Assembly (NCBI RefSeq): GCF_020404405.1
Contig: NZ_JAIZDA010000003.1
Span: forward strand, 1-64,000
DNA from: Novosphingobium sp. FKTRR1
GTDB lineage: Bacteria > Pseudomonadota > Alphaproteobacteria > Sphingomonadales > Sphingomonadaceae
Direction of reading: 5' to 3'
DNA: 64,000 bases
A program made the position numbers and the translations under genes. Shown here piece after piece: positions 17,652-25,932 of the stretch. The notes under the pieces were generated by a model, which did no database searches, was not told the origin of the DNA, and saw nothing but the letters and a program-made list of their open reading frames with translations. Every line of letters begins with the position of its first letter. Positions within the stretch are counted from its first letter, which is position 1.

Positions 17652-18845
17652 TCAGGCCCCCTGCTTCTTCGCACCCGCCTTGGCGGTCGACGGATCGTCG
17701 GGCCGGACGCTGCCTGCAGGCACGACCTTCACTTTCGCTCCGGGCTTGGCCTTGAGCAGACCCTCGACGACGACGCGATCGCCCGGCTTCAGCCCCGCGC
17801 TGACCACCCAGTTCTGCCCGACGGTGTTGTTGGCGGTGACTTCGCGCAGTTCCAGCACGTCATCCTTGCCGGCGACCAGCACCGTGGCCACCCCACGCGG
17901 CGTTCGTGAAAGCGCCGCCTGCGGCACCAGAATACCGTTGCTCAGCGTCGCTTGCGTCAGCCGCGCGCGCACGAACAGGCCGGGCAGCAGGTTGCCCTGC
18001 GGATTGGGCACAGAGGCGCGCAAGGTGACGGTTCCGGTCGTCTCGTTGACGTCGACATCGGCAAAGTCGAGCCGACCTTCGACCGGCCATTCGGTGCCGT
18101 CGGCCAGCACGATCCGCACGGGGGCCGAGCCATCGGCTGTGACCTTGCCCTGCGCCAGCGCGCGGCGGAGCGTCATGAAGTCGCCGCTCGACTGCTGGAT
18201 GTTGACCCACAGGGGGTCGAGCCGCTGGACTTTGGCGAGCGCATCAGCCTGCCCGGTGGTCACCAGCGCGCCTTGCGTCACGCTCGATTGGCCGATGCGT
18301 CCGGTGATGGGCGCGGTGATGCGGGTGAAGCCCAGGTTCACGCCCGAGGCGGCGAGCGAGGCGCGGGCCTGTGCCACTTGCGCGCGCGACTGGTTGTAGC
18401 TGGCCAGCGCATCGGCGGCGTCCTGCTTGCTGATACCGCCATCGGCCGCCAGCGAGCGATAGCGTTCTGCTTTCAGCCGGTTGGCCTCGACCGTCGCTTC
18501 GGCTGCGGCCAGCGCGGCGCGGGCTTGCGCGTTGTTGGCGGCATAAGCGCGTGCGTCGATCTGATAGAGCGGTTGCCCTGCGCGAACCGTGCTGCCTTCG
18601 TGGAACAGGCGCGCGGTGATGATCCCGGTGACTTGCGGGCGCACTTCGGCCACCAGCGAAGCCGCCGTGCGGCCCGGCAGTTCGGTGGTCAGCGGCACGG
18701 CTTCGGCCTTGACCGTGACCACGCCGACCACGACCGGCGGCATGGTTTTGTCCGGGGCAGAGCCGCATCCGGCCAGAAGCACGAGCGGGAGCAGGCCAAC
18801 GATGGTGGACGGGACGGCAAATGAAGAGTTCAGACGCAAGGGCAT
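17652..18845 (-). CDS. RND efflux periplasmic adaptor (membrane fusion protein)
   Basis: 397 residues from the ATG at 18845 (MPLRLNSSFAVPSTIVG). The lipoprotein signal ends LLPLVLLAGC. The domains run in the usual order: a lipoyl half (VRPQVTGIITARLFHEGSTV), an alpha-helical hairpin with Ala-rich heptads (AAAEATVEANRLKAERYRSL), the second lipoyl half and beta-barrel (LGFTRITAPITGRIGQSSV), and a membrane-proximal domain with a Lys/Ala-rich tail. It bridges the permease and outer-membrane duct. It is the first gene of the operon. The ribosome binding site is weak, and alternative starts at 18905 or 18983 would add unlikely sequence before the signal peptide. No regulator gene lies adjacent, which is unusual for such pumps. 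Confidence 0.93.
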   Translation of the reverse strand: MPLRLNSSFAVPSTIVGLLPLVLLAGCGSAPDKTMPPVVVGVVTVKAEAVPLTTELPGRTAASLVAEVRPQVTGIITARLFHEGSTVRAGQPLYQIDARAYAANNAQARAALAAAEATVEANRLKAERYRSLAADGGISKQDAADALASYNQSRAQVAQARASLAASGVNLGFTRITAPITGRIGQSSVTQGALVTTGQADALAKVQRLDPLWVNIQQSSGDFMTLRRALAQGKVTADGSAPVRIVLADGTEWPVEGRLDFADVDVNETTGTVTLRASVPNPQGNLLPGLFVRARLTQATLSNGILVPQAALSRTPRGVATVLVAGKDDVLELREVTANNTVGQNWVVSAGLKPGDRVVVEGLLKAKPGAKVKVVPAGSVRPDDPSTAKAGAKKQGA

Positions 18846-19059
18846 TCTCGCAGGCTTGAACCACCGTCGGGCACTTGGCGGTGGGGTCGGCGGGGTCGTT
18901 ACCATAACGCGGCCACAGGGGAAGTGGCTGAAAGTGCGTTTGGTTCCGCCGCGACCCTTTGATACAAATCCCGCGTCTGTCACGCGCTTTCTAGGACATC
19001 TGTCCGGAAGTTAATGGAGACTGGCGATCCCGCTGCTACCGCAGTGCGCACAGTTCCAT

Positions 19060-19081
19060 GCCGCCTGCGCTGGCAGGCGGC
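19060..19081. terminator. 9-bp perfect stem-loop, possible terminator
   Basis: GCCGCCTGC at 19060-19068 pairs exactly with 19073-19081 around a GCTG loop. It lies 56 bp beyond the L,D-transpeptidase stop on the minus strand. There is no clear T-run on either side, so it may be Rho-assisted or simply structural. Confidence 0.45.
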
Positions 19082-19137
19082 GCGTGCCGGGTATCAAGCG
19101 TCAGTTCGTGGCAGGGCTCGGCGCGGTATCGCCGGGT

Positions 19138-19899
19138 TCAGCGTGCGGCGAACAGCAAACGGCCGGGGCCTAGCTGTTCGAGCACGCTGTTGATCACGCC
19201 TTGCGAAACCGCAAAGCAACCCTGACTGCGCCCGACGCGACCCTGAATCGCGGCAAGGCCGGGTTCGACATAGGATGCGGCGTGGATGACGATGCCTCGC
19301 TGGCTGGCAAGGCTGTTTTCCGCGTCGAGCCCGATCAGCCTGCGCGACCGGCCATGGCGGCCGTAATAAGTATCGCCGGTGACGAAGCTGCCCCCGCACG
19401 AGGCTTCCGAGCCGTAGCGGTTGGACAACTGCTCGACCCACCCGCTGTTTGCCGGGTCCGAGCCCCGCCCATGGGCGACAAGGTGCGTGGCCAGCACCGC
19501 GCCATTGGCCGGATTGACGAGATGGAAGCGCGGATCGCGTGACGGCGCGGCGAAGTCGACGATGCCGATAACATCCTGCGTTGCCAGCTTTCCGCCGTGG
19601 ATGCCCAAGGCTGTCCGCGCCTGCGCAAGAAGCGCGGCGAAGCGGTCGGCGGTGGCGCTGGCGGCCAGCGTGTCGGTCGTCGTGGCGGCGGTGGTCGGGG
19701 CCACGACGGGCTCTGCCGCCGCGGAAGCAGGTGCGATCAGCAACTGGCCGGACTGGCCCTGCCAGAATTGCGGCAGGAATTGTGGGTTGCCTTGTGCGCC
19801 GCCTGGTTCAACCGGAGCGCCCTTCACCACATGGGGGAGCAGAATGGACGCAGAAGCTCCGGCGAACATGCCAAGGAACTGCCGCCGATCAGCGTGCAC
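19138..19899 (-). CDS. Murein L,D-transpeptidase catalytic-domain protein
   Basis: 253 residues. The N terminus MHADRRQFLGMFAGASASIL looks like a twin-arginine signal (DRRQFLG then a hydrophobic run). An Ala/Thr-rich linker spans about 60-90. The catalytic domain of the YkuD-like family (PF13645 type) follows: DFAAPSRDPRFHLV, FVTGDTYYGRHGRSRRLIGL, then IVIHAASYVEP and VGRSQGCFAVS, with Cys 228 the expected nucleophile. Such enzymes form 3-3 peptidoglycan cross-links or attach proteins to murein. It is a single gene, divergent from the TonB receptor at 20521 with 621 bp between. Tat export of an L,D-transpeptidase would be uncommon; Sec export remains possible. Confidence 0.85.
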   Translation of the reverse strand: MHADRRQFLGMFAGASASILLPHVVKGAPVEPGGAQGNPQFLPQFWQGQSGQLLIAPASAAAEPVVAPTTAATTTDTLAASATADRFAALLAQARTALGIHGGKLATQDVIGIVDFAAPSRDPRFHLVNPANGAVLATHLVAHGRGSDPANSGWVEQLSNRYGSEASCGGSFVTGDTYYGRHGRSRRLIGLDAENSLASQRGIVIHAASYVEPGLAAIQGRVGRSQGCFAVSQGVINSVLEQLGPGRLLFAAR

Positions 19900-20396
19900 T
19901 TTTCAAATATCCCGTTTGCGAAACCCGATGAGCATCATGGAGTACGCATTGCGGGCGGTCCTTTCAAACCGCGCAGTGCTGCAATGCGGCGAACCGTGCA
20001 TTTCACGGCACTGGCCGCGCCAAACGGCCGGTGCGCCACGGAACCATCGGCCGACCGGACTGGACGAGCGGTCGAATCATCCTTCGTGATCGCGGGACGA
20101 CCTTGCGGTAATCACCTTAGATTAGACGCGCCGCACTTACCTCGCCGGTTCACACTCAGTGCGTTTGCGGATCGACCGTTGCCGCGACATTCATCAACCT
20201 TGGGTGACAATATGATCGCTCCATGCAGCGCACGCGAATCGCCCGTTCAGTTCGTCGCAAGCTAACCCCGCTAAATCTCAAGCGGAGCGCTTTCAGGAAC
20301 TTGCCGAGGTCTGCCACCGTCCCCGAGAAATGCAGGGGAACCGAGAGGCTTGAGCGGCGTTGATCGTGCAGATGGCAAGCGCAAAGCTCCTTGCGC

Positions 20397-20457
20397 TGTG
20401 TCACAAATGCAACATTTCGGTCAAGTTGGAGGCAGTTCGGCGACAGTGTGTCACACA
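20397..20457. promoter_or_regulatory. Paired TGTGTCACA operator-like sites
   Basis: TGTGTCACA occurs at 20397-20405 and again at 20447-20455, exactly 50 bp apart. Each is a dyad around a central T or C; the second extends to the 11-bp palindrome TGTGTCACACA at 20447-20457. The spacing is near five helical turns, consistent with cooperative binding of a dimeric regulator. The half-site resembles CRP/FNR half-sites but lacks their 6-bp spacer. They lie 64-124 bp upstream of the receptor start. Confidence 0.45.
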
Positions 20458-20482
20458 ACTGTATTTTTACGGGCCTAGTTGG

Positions 20483-20514
20483 CCCTCATCCGGGACCGTT
20501 CCCGCAGATGAGGG
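20483..20514 (+). promoter_or_regulatory. 5'-UTR hairpin enclosing the Shine-Dalgarno of the TonB receptor
   Basis: CCCTCATC at 20483-20490 pairs with GATGAGGG at 20507-20514, and CGGGA at 20491-20495 pairs with TCCCG at 20500-20504. Together they make a 13-bp stem with a CA bulge and a CCGT loop. The only good ribosome binding site of the receptor gene, GAGGG at 20510-20514, is entirely in the 3' strand, 6 bases before the ATG. In the folded mRNA it would be inaccessible, suggesting translational control. Confidence 0.6.
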
Positions 20515-20520
20515 ATTACC

Positions 20521-22818
20521 ATGACTACCAAGACGATCGTACGCGCCAGCCTGTTGGCTGGAGTGGCCGTTTGCCTGTTCGGCAGCGTGCCAGCCATGGC
20601 TGCCGATGCACCTGCCGCGCCTGCCGCGCCCGAAGCCGAAGCGCCGGTTGACGAAATCGTCGTGACCGCGACCAAGCGCGAAACCAACTTGCAGGACACG
20701 CCGATTTCGATGGCGGTGCTGGGCAACGAAGCGCTCAAGGAGCGTCACGTCCAGAGCCTGATCGACCTTGGCGATGGCGCGATTCCGTCGCTGCGCATTT
20801 CCACTTTCGAAGCACGCCAGTCGGCGCTGACCATCGGCATCCGCGGCATCGTGCCGGGCGACGCCAACCAGCCCGCGCGCGAACAGGGCGTCGGCGTCTA
20901 TATCGACGGCGTCTATCTTGGTCGTCAGCACGGCCTCAACGCCAGCCTGTTCGACGTGGAGCGTATCGAAGTGCTCAAGGGGCCGCAGGGCACCCTGTTC
21001 GGCCGCAACACCGAAGGCGGCGCGCTGTCGATCGTGACCAAGGCCCCCACCGGCGAATTCGGTGGCCGCGTGACCGCCGGGATCGGCAATTATGGCCAGT
21101 ACAACAGCCAGTTGCACCTTGACCTGCCCGCGATCGCCAACATCGCGTTCAAGATCGATGGCGTGATCCAGCATCAGGATCCCACGATCAAGAACCCGCT
21201 GGCCGGCCAGGCCGGGTGGAACCAGTACCACCGCTATGGCGGCCGCGTGACCGCGCGCTGGAAGCCGGTTGATGGCCTGACCGTCGACCTGTCGTTCGAC
21301 AAGAGCCGCGACGAGAACACTCCGTTCTACAGCCAGCTCGTCACCGTGAACCCGAGCGTGCTGCCCAAGCTGCCCTCGATCATCGACTATGGTTATGGTC
21401 GCGCGACCAGCGCCGACATCGGCGTGCCGCAGCAGCCCTCGGTCGACAAGACGCAAGGCTTCACCTCGACCATCAAGTACAAGGTTTCGCCCGCGCTTGA
21501 ACTGCGCTCGATCACCGCATGGCGCACCGTCAGCGATGAGCAGTGGGACAACTCGGGCGGTGCACACCGTACCCCGGTGTTCAAGGCCAACACCGCGTTC
21601 AGCCGTTACAGCCTGTCCAACCTCGACCAGCGCCAGTTCAGCCAGGAACTGCAGGCCGTGGGCAGCTTCGACAAGATCGATTACGTGGCCGGCCTCTACT
21701 ACTTCAGCGAACGCGCCAACGATGCGGCCCGAACGCCGAACACCAACCTGTGGAACGCCACGCTTACGGGTTACTCGATCATCGATCCGAGCACGTATGT
21801 GAGCGCGACCGTTGCTCGTGCATCGATCGCCTATGCCAAGAGCTATGCCGCGTACGGTCAGGCGACCTACAGCCCGATCGATCCGCTGCACATCACGCTG
21901 GGCGGACGCTACACCAAGGACAAGAAGAACGGCACGCTGTTCACCGTCAACGGTGCGGCCACCAACTTCACCTTCGACCAGAGCAACAGCCGCTTCGACC
22001 CGTTGGCGATCGTGGCGTTCGACGTGACGCGCGATGTCAACGTCTATGCCAAGTACTCGACCGGCTATCGCGCCGGCGGTGCCAGCTCGCGCTCGCTCAA
22101 CTATCGCCAGTTCGGCCCGGAATCGGTCAAGTCGTATGAAGTGGGCATCAAGTCCGAGTTCCTTGATCGCAAGGTTCGCCTGAACCTGGCGGGCTACATC
22201 ATGGATCGCAAGGACAGCCAGGTCGACTTCAACTTCTTCATCCCGCAGCCCAACGGTACGATCCGCAACACGCTGGAAACCGTGAACGCGGCTGGCATCA
22301 CCAAGATCCGCGGTCTGGAAGCCGATCTGACGGTGAAGCCGATCAACAGCGTGTCGCTCGGTCTGTCGTACGCCTATACCTACACCCGGGTTCCGGCGGC
22401 CGAAAACACCGTGCAGGAAGCGCTGAACGGCGACGGCAAGCCGGTGTTCCAGGACGTATTCATCGTGTTCACGCCCAAGAACGCGCTCTCGGGCACGTTC
22501 GATTACAAGCTGCCCGTCGGCGGCGCCGGTGCCGAAGTGCGCCTGCACCTCGACGGCAACTACTCGGACCCGATGTACACCTTCGACAACGAGCCGGTGA
22601 AGAGCGACAAGAGCTTCATCGTCAACGCCCGCCTCAGCCTGGCGGACATCCAGATGAGCAATGGCGGCCAGAAGCTGACGGTGTCGGCATGGGCGCGCAA
22701 CTTGTTCAACGAAGCGCACATCTATCGTCGCAGCGCGGCCAACGCGGCAACGCTGGGTGACTATGCCAACTACAACGCAGCCCGCACGTATGGTGTGGAC
22801 GCGACGGTCAGCTTCTGA
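20521..22818 (+). CDS. TonB-dependent outer-membrane receptor
   Basis: 765 residues. The Sec signal ends VPAMAADAPAAP, followed by an Ala/Pro-rich spacer and a TonB-box-like DEIVVTATKR at about 44-53. The plug domain follows (TPISMAVLGNEALKERHVQS; VYIDGVYLGRQHG; FDVERIEVLKGPQGTLFGRN). The 22-strand barrel ends in YGVDATVSF with the terminal Phe typical of Bam substrates. This plug type is common in sphingomonad receptors for siderophores, plant compounds or vitamins. The ligand cannot be assigned. It stands alone: the downstream gene is convergent behind a strong terminator. The start at 20521 is fixed by GAGGG at 20510-20514, which lies within a hairpin. Confidence 0.95.
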   Translation: MTTKTIVRASLLAGVAVCLFGSVPAMAADAPAAPAAPEAEAPVDEIVVTATKRETNLQDTPISMAVLGNEALKERHVQSLIDLGDGAIPSLRISTFEARQSALTIGIRGIVPGDANQPAREQGVGVYIDGVYLGRQHGLNASLFDVERIEVLKGPQGTLFGRNTEGGALSIVTKAPTGEFGGRVTAGIGNYGQYNSQLHLDLPAIANIAFKIDGVIQHQDPTIKNPLAGQAGWNQYHRYGGRVTARWKPVDGLTVDLSFDKSRDENTPFYSQLVTVNPSVLPKLPSIIDYGYGRATSADIGVPQQPSVDKTQGFTSTIKYKVSPALELRSITAWRTVSDEQWDNSGGAHRTPVFKANTAFSRYSLSNLDQRQFSQELQAVGSFDKIDYVAGLYYFSERANDAARTPNTNLWNATLTGYSIIDPSTYVSATVARASIAYAKSYAAYGQATYSPIDPLHITLGGRYTKDKKNGTLFTVNGAATNFTFDQSNSRFDPLAIVAFDVTRDVNVYAKYSTGYRAGGASSRSLNYRQFGPESVKSYEVGIKSEFLDRKVRLNLAGYIMDRKDSQVDFNFFIPQPNGTIRNTLETVNAAGITKIRGLEADLTVKPINSVSLGLSYAYTYTRVPAAENTVQEALNGDGKPVFQDVFIVFTPKNALSGTFDYKLPVGGAGAEVRLHLDGNYSDPMYTFDNEPVKSDKSFIVNARLSLADIQMSNGGQKLTVSAWARNLFNEAHIYRRSAANAATLGDYANYNAARTYGVDATVSF

Positions 22819-22877
22819 TCGCAAGCGGGTGCAGGGAGGCGGTGCCGTTCGGCGCCGCTTCCCGGTCCGATGGAATG

Positions 22878-22915
22878 CAAAAGGGGCGACAGGTACATGC
22901 CTGTCGCCCCTTTTG
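22878..22915. terminator. Strong bidirectional intrinsic terminator
   Basis: A 16-bp perfect stem pairs 22878-22893 with 22900-22915 around a TACATG loop. It is A-rich on its 5' flank and followed by TTTTGTTTGTT on its 3' side, so it works for both strands. It separates the TonB receptor (plus) from the convergent glycosyltransferase (minus). Confidence 0.93.
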
Positions 22916-22978
22916 TTTGTTCCGGATTGGCGCGGATCTTGGCGCTTTGGCGGCGCTGGGCCGGTTGTCCCTGCCGCC

Positions 22979-24151
22979 TCAGGCGGCGCGGCGGCTCGGC
23001 GTGATCAGGCGCTCGTAGCTGGCGAACAGTTCGCGGAAGTGATCGTCCATCGTGCGCGGCGCGGCGATCTCGGCGCGGGGGCCGGTCACCCCGGCAGCCC
23101 GGCCGACACAATATTCGACGATCGCCTGAGCAGCCGCTGCGGTATCGGCCGACTTGTAGATGAAGCCGTTGTTGGCGCGCGCCTGATCGGCCGCGCCGCC
23201 TTCGTCCGGCGCGATCAGCGGCAGACCGCTCGCACACGCCTCGGCGGCGACCATGCAGAACGTCTCCGCCTCGCACCCGTGCAGCAGGGCGTCGGCGCTG
23301 GCCATCAACCGGGCAAGGCCCGGACGGTCGGTGATCGGGGCAAGGATGCGCACGTGCGGGTTGCCGCCGATGCGCCGCTCGATCGCCTTGCGGTCGCGAC
23401 CTTGCCCGGCGAGCACCAGCCCGACCGGCTGGCTGTTGCCAGCGGCAGCAACCGCATCGACCAGCATCGGCCAGCGCTTTTCCGGGGCGAAACGGCCGAC
23501 ACCGAGCAGCAACGTCGCATCCTCGGGCAGCTCGCAGCGTTCAAGCAATCCGCGCCGCAACGCCGGGTCGCGAAAACCGGGGGAGAACACGCCCGGATCG
23601 ACGCCCATCGGGTTGGTCACGACACGGTGCAAACCACCGGTGGTCAGCCGCGCAGACAGCCCCGGGCTGGCGCTGACGATCATGTCATAAGACTGGTCAA
23701 GCTTGCGCAAATGGCGCCAATAGCGGTCGAACAGGCCGTCGATCGTGTCCCGCTTGGCCACCGGATCAAGCCAGCGATAGGCATAGGCCGACAGCGGGTC
23801 GGCGTGCATGATCAGCGCGCGCGGCGCCTTGCCGGGCCATTCGGCGATTACGCTGGCGCTGCGCCAGGGCGACGATGCCTCGACGAAATCGGGGTTTTCG
23901 CGATCGAGCGTGGCATAAAGCGCAGGGATGTCGCTGAAATAGCGGTAGTTGAAATCCAGCGGAAAGACCGTGGATTTCAGCCAGATGATCCGCGCGTTGG
24001 GGCCGCGTTCCTCAACATGATCGCGCTCGCCGGGGGCGATGACGACCACCTCGTGGCCCATGGCGGCCCCCGCCTTGAGCTTGCGATCCACGTAAGTGCG
24101 GACACCGCCGCCCTTGGGGGCGTAAAACGCGCAGACATCAACCAGCTTCAT
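22979..24151 (-). CDS. GT4-family glycosyltransferase
   Basis: 390 residues with the GT-B fold. The N-terminal Rossmann half begins MKLVDVCAFYAPKGGGVRTY, with the glycine-rich acceptor loop. The C-terminal half has LLLGVGRFAPEKRWPMLVDA and LVLAGQGRDRKAIERR, then the donor-site motif LHGCEAETFCMVAAEACASG in place of the usual E-x7-E (EAETFCMVAAE). It probably uses a nucleotide-sugar and a membrane acceptor on the cytoplasmic face. Its start overlaps the DUF2141 gene stop by four bases, and that gene overlaps the membrane-protein gene, so three products are made from one minus-strand message. Acceptor unknown. Confidence 0.88.
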   Translation of the reverse strand: MKLVDVCAFYAPKGGGVRTYVDRKLKAGAAMGHEVVVIAPGERDHVEERGPNARIIWLKSTVFPLDFNYRYFSDIPALYATLDRENPDFVEASSPWRSASVIAEWPGKAPRALIMHADPLSAYAYRWLDPVAKRDTIDGLFDRYWRHLRKLDQSYDMIVSASPGLSARLTTGGLHRVVTNPMGVDPGVFSPGFRDPALRRGLLERCELPEDATLLLGVGRFAPEKRWPMLVDAVAAAGNSQPVGLVLAGQGRDRKAIERRIGGNPHVRILAPITDRPGLARLMASADALLHGCEAETFCMVAAEACASGLPLIAPDEGGAADQARANNGFIYKSADTAAAAQAIVEYCVGRAAGVTGPRAEIAAPRTMDDHFRELFASYERLITPSRRAA

Positions 24152-24678
24152 CGTGTGCCCTTGATCGGCCCGACCGAGAACAGCCCGTTACGGTAATTCA
24201 TCACGATCCGCAACGTGGTGAGGCCGCTTCCGGCGCTGGCGGTCACGCTGCGGGCGGACGGCTTGGAAATGCCAAGGCTGGGATTGCCGGAAAAACCGAT
24301 GCCATCGCGTGTCCAGTTGAACTTGCGATTACCATCGCGGTCATGCAGCACCGTGACAGCATAAGCGCCGGGACCGGGCAGGCGCACGCACAGGCGCGGG
24401 GTGGCGTCGGCCGGCATCGGCACTTCGACCCGGCGAAAGGTCTTGCCCGCCATCAACAGCACGTTGTCGTCGGCAAGGAAATCGGTGTCGTTGGCCGGAT
24501 AGACTTCCAGCTTCAGTTTGCCGGTGTGATCCTTGACCCCGGCCACGTCGACCAGAAAGGCCGGCCCGGATTCGCCAGAACGACATTGCCCTTCGGCTTT
24601 GCCCAGTTCGGGGCCGGAAGGGATATAGGCGGCGGTCAGCAGCGGTAAGGCCACCACCAGCGCAGCCAGTCGTTTCAT
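24148..24678 (-). CDS. DUF2141 domain protein, exported
   Basis: 176 residues from the ATG at 24678, which overlaps the upstream stop as ATGA. The signal peptide MKRLAALVVALPLLTAAYIP is followed by a DUF2141 domain: LKLEVYPANDTDFLADD, FRRVEVPMPADATPRLCVRL, then AYAVTVLHDRDGNRKFNWTR and GIGFSGNPSLGISKP. The HDxDGN and GxSxNP elements are the family's conserved core. Function is not established for the family; secreted DUF2141 proteins are common in sphingomonads. It is translated between a multi-span membrane protein and a glycosyltransferase, which suggests a periplasmic role in the same envelope process. Confidence 0.87.
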   Translation of the reverse strand: MKRLAALVVALPLLTAAYIPSGPELGKAEGQCRSGESGPAFLVDVAGVKDHTGKLKLEVYPANDTDFLADDNVLLMAGKTFRRVEVPMPADATPRLCVRLPGPGAYAVTVLHDRDGNRKFNWTRDGIGFSGNPSLGISKPSARSVTASAGSGLTTLRIVMNYRNGLFSVGPIKGTR

Positions 24679-25601
24679 GCATTCTTCTCCTTCTGGATCA
24701 GATCGAGCAGCAGCATGGCGATGAACAGGATGACATGGGTCGCCACGATCAGCAGCGATATCATGGCGATCATGTCTCCGGTCTGAACTTCCTTGCCGGC
24801 CAGCAGCGTGGAGATTCCGGCGAATGTGATGTCCTTGTTGGGAATGAACGGCAGGCGGGCGACCAGCAGGCGTACGGTCGCGAACAGCAGCCACGGACCG
24901 ATGGGCACTTCGGGCAGGATCAGGTGCCACGCCAGCGCCGACAAGCTGGTATTGGCCACGATGCGCGCGCAGTGGACGGCAAAGATGTACCACAATTGCG
25001 GCTTGGGCAGGCTGAGCAGCCCCTTGCGGAAGAACATGATCGCGATCGAGGTGACCAGCACGAACGCAATCGAGCCGAAGAAATAGAGCGAATTGTCGCC
25101 CAGCCCCAGATTGATGATCAGCGGCCAGGTGAAGGCCAGCATGATCACGGTAACGATGTTGCCGGCAAGAGCCGACAGGATCGCCACGTCCTTGACCGCG
25201 CCGAATGGCGAGGCGTCGATCTTTACATGCCGCCGCGCCCAGTCGTAGAAATAGACTTCACCGACATAGTTGATCGGCAGCAGTTCGTTGCCGATCATTT
25301 TCTTGAGCAGGGGAAAGATGCCCGTCGCGGGGATGCCCCAAAGGCGGCGGAAGATGACCCAGTCGGCGAACGGTCCTGCCAGATAGCTGGCGGCCAGCAC
25401 GGTCCAGATCAGCGGCGAGGTGGGAATGATCGCCCAGACGCTGCCCCAGTCGAGCGCGCGCAGGCGGACCAGCACGGCCACCAGAATTGCCAGCGAGATC
25501 GCCGGGCCGACATAGGAACTCCACTTACGCAGCGCGCTTACCGTCGGTGCCGCTTCGGGAAGTGGCGGGGTCAGGGTCTCGGGGCCGGGGGCACTGCTCA
25601 T
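24675..25601 (-). CDS. Multi-span membrane protein, YbhN/UPF0104-like (flippase-type)
   Basis: 308 residues with about eight hydrophobic helices, beginning after a Pro-rich N terminus at YVGPAISLAILVAVLVRLRA. The pattern of a G/N-ELLPINYVGE segment near 105 and an LPFIPNKDITFAG segment near 255 resembles the LPG-synthase transmembrane/UPF0104 family. Members of this family move or modify lipids, or partner glycosyltransferases. It is the first gene of the overlapping trio with the DUF2141 and GT4 genes. A lipid or glycolipid transport role is inferred from family and neighbours only. Confidence 0.7.
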   Translation of the reverse strand: MSSAPGPETLTPPLPEAAPTVSALRKWSSYVGPAISLAILVAVLVRLRALDWGSVWAIIPTSPLIWTVLAASYLAGPFADWVIFRRLWGIPATGIFPLLKKMIGNELLPINYVGEVYFYDWARRHVKIDASPFGAVKDVAILSALAGNIVTVIMLAFTWPLIINLGLGDNSLYFFGSIAFVLVTSIAIMFFRKGLLSLPKPQLWYIFAVHCARIVANTSLSALAWHLILPEVPIGPWLLFATVRLLVARLPFIPNKDITFAGISTLLAGKEVQTGDMIAMISLLIVATHVILFIAMLLLDLIQKEKNA

Positions 25602-25932
25602 GCGCGCGTCCCTGCCGTCGAAATGGTGGCGCCAAGATGGCCGCTGCCGGGGCCGGTTGAGTGGCTATCGCGCTGTGTCGTGGCGCAAGGCAGGGCGTTG
25701 GGCCGGTGAAAATCGGACATCGGCTTCCAGGTACTCCCTATCCCCATGCCGCAAGACCGGCCGTATCGATCGACCCCGCGCGGTGGCGAGCGTTTACGGG
25801 CGATTGCCGTGCAGGTCCAGCCTTCGCGAAGGGTTTGCCCCGCCTGAGCGTTGTCACCCGATAAACCGCCACCATTCCAGCCCATGCCAACGGGGTTGTG
25901 AAGCCCGGGTGAACAGAAGCGTGCAGCCATGG
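25602..25932. other. 331-bp gap, no gene seen
   Basis: The gap lies between the DUF2334 gene and the membrane-protein gene, both on the minus strand. Open frames through it on either strand have atypical composition and no recognisable domain. It probably contains the promoter of the membrane protein-DUF2141-GT operon. No clear hairpin or promoter consensus was found. Confidence 0.4.

Larger units (their letters stand above)
19900..20520. promoter_or_regulatory. Long divergent regulatory region upstream of TonB receptor
   Basis: 621 bp without a believable gene. It carries two TGTGTCACA sites and a hairpin overlapping the receptor's ribosome binding site, listed separately. The region is less GC-rich than its neighbours near 20400-20470, including a TATTTTTA run at 20462-20469. 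Promoters for the L,D-transpeptidase (minus) and the receptor (plus) must lie here, but I see no strong consensus pair. Confidence 0.5.

Noticed and set aside
20467..22824. A 785-codon open frame on the minus strand opposite the TonB receptor
   Set aside because: It mirrors the receptor gene codon for codon, is rich in Arg, His and Val with no domain, and contains the receptor's regulatory hairpin. It is an artefact of high GC.
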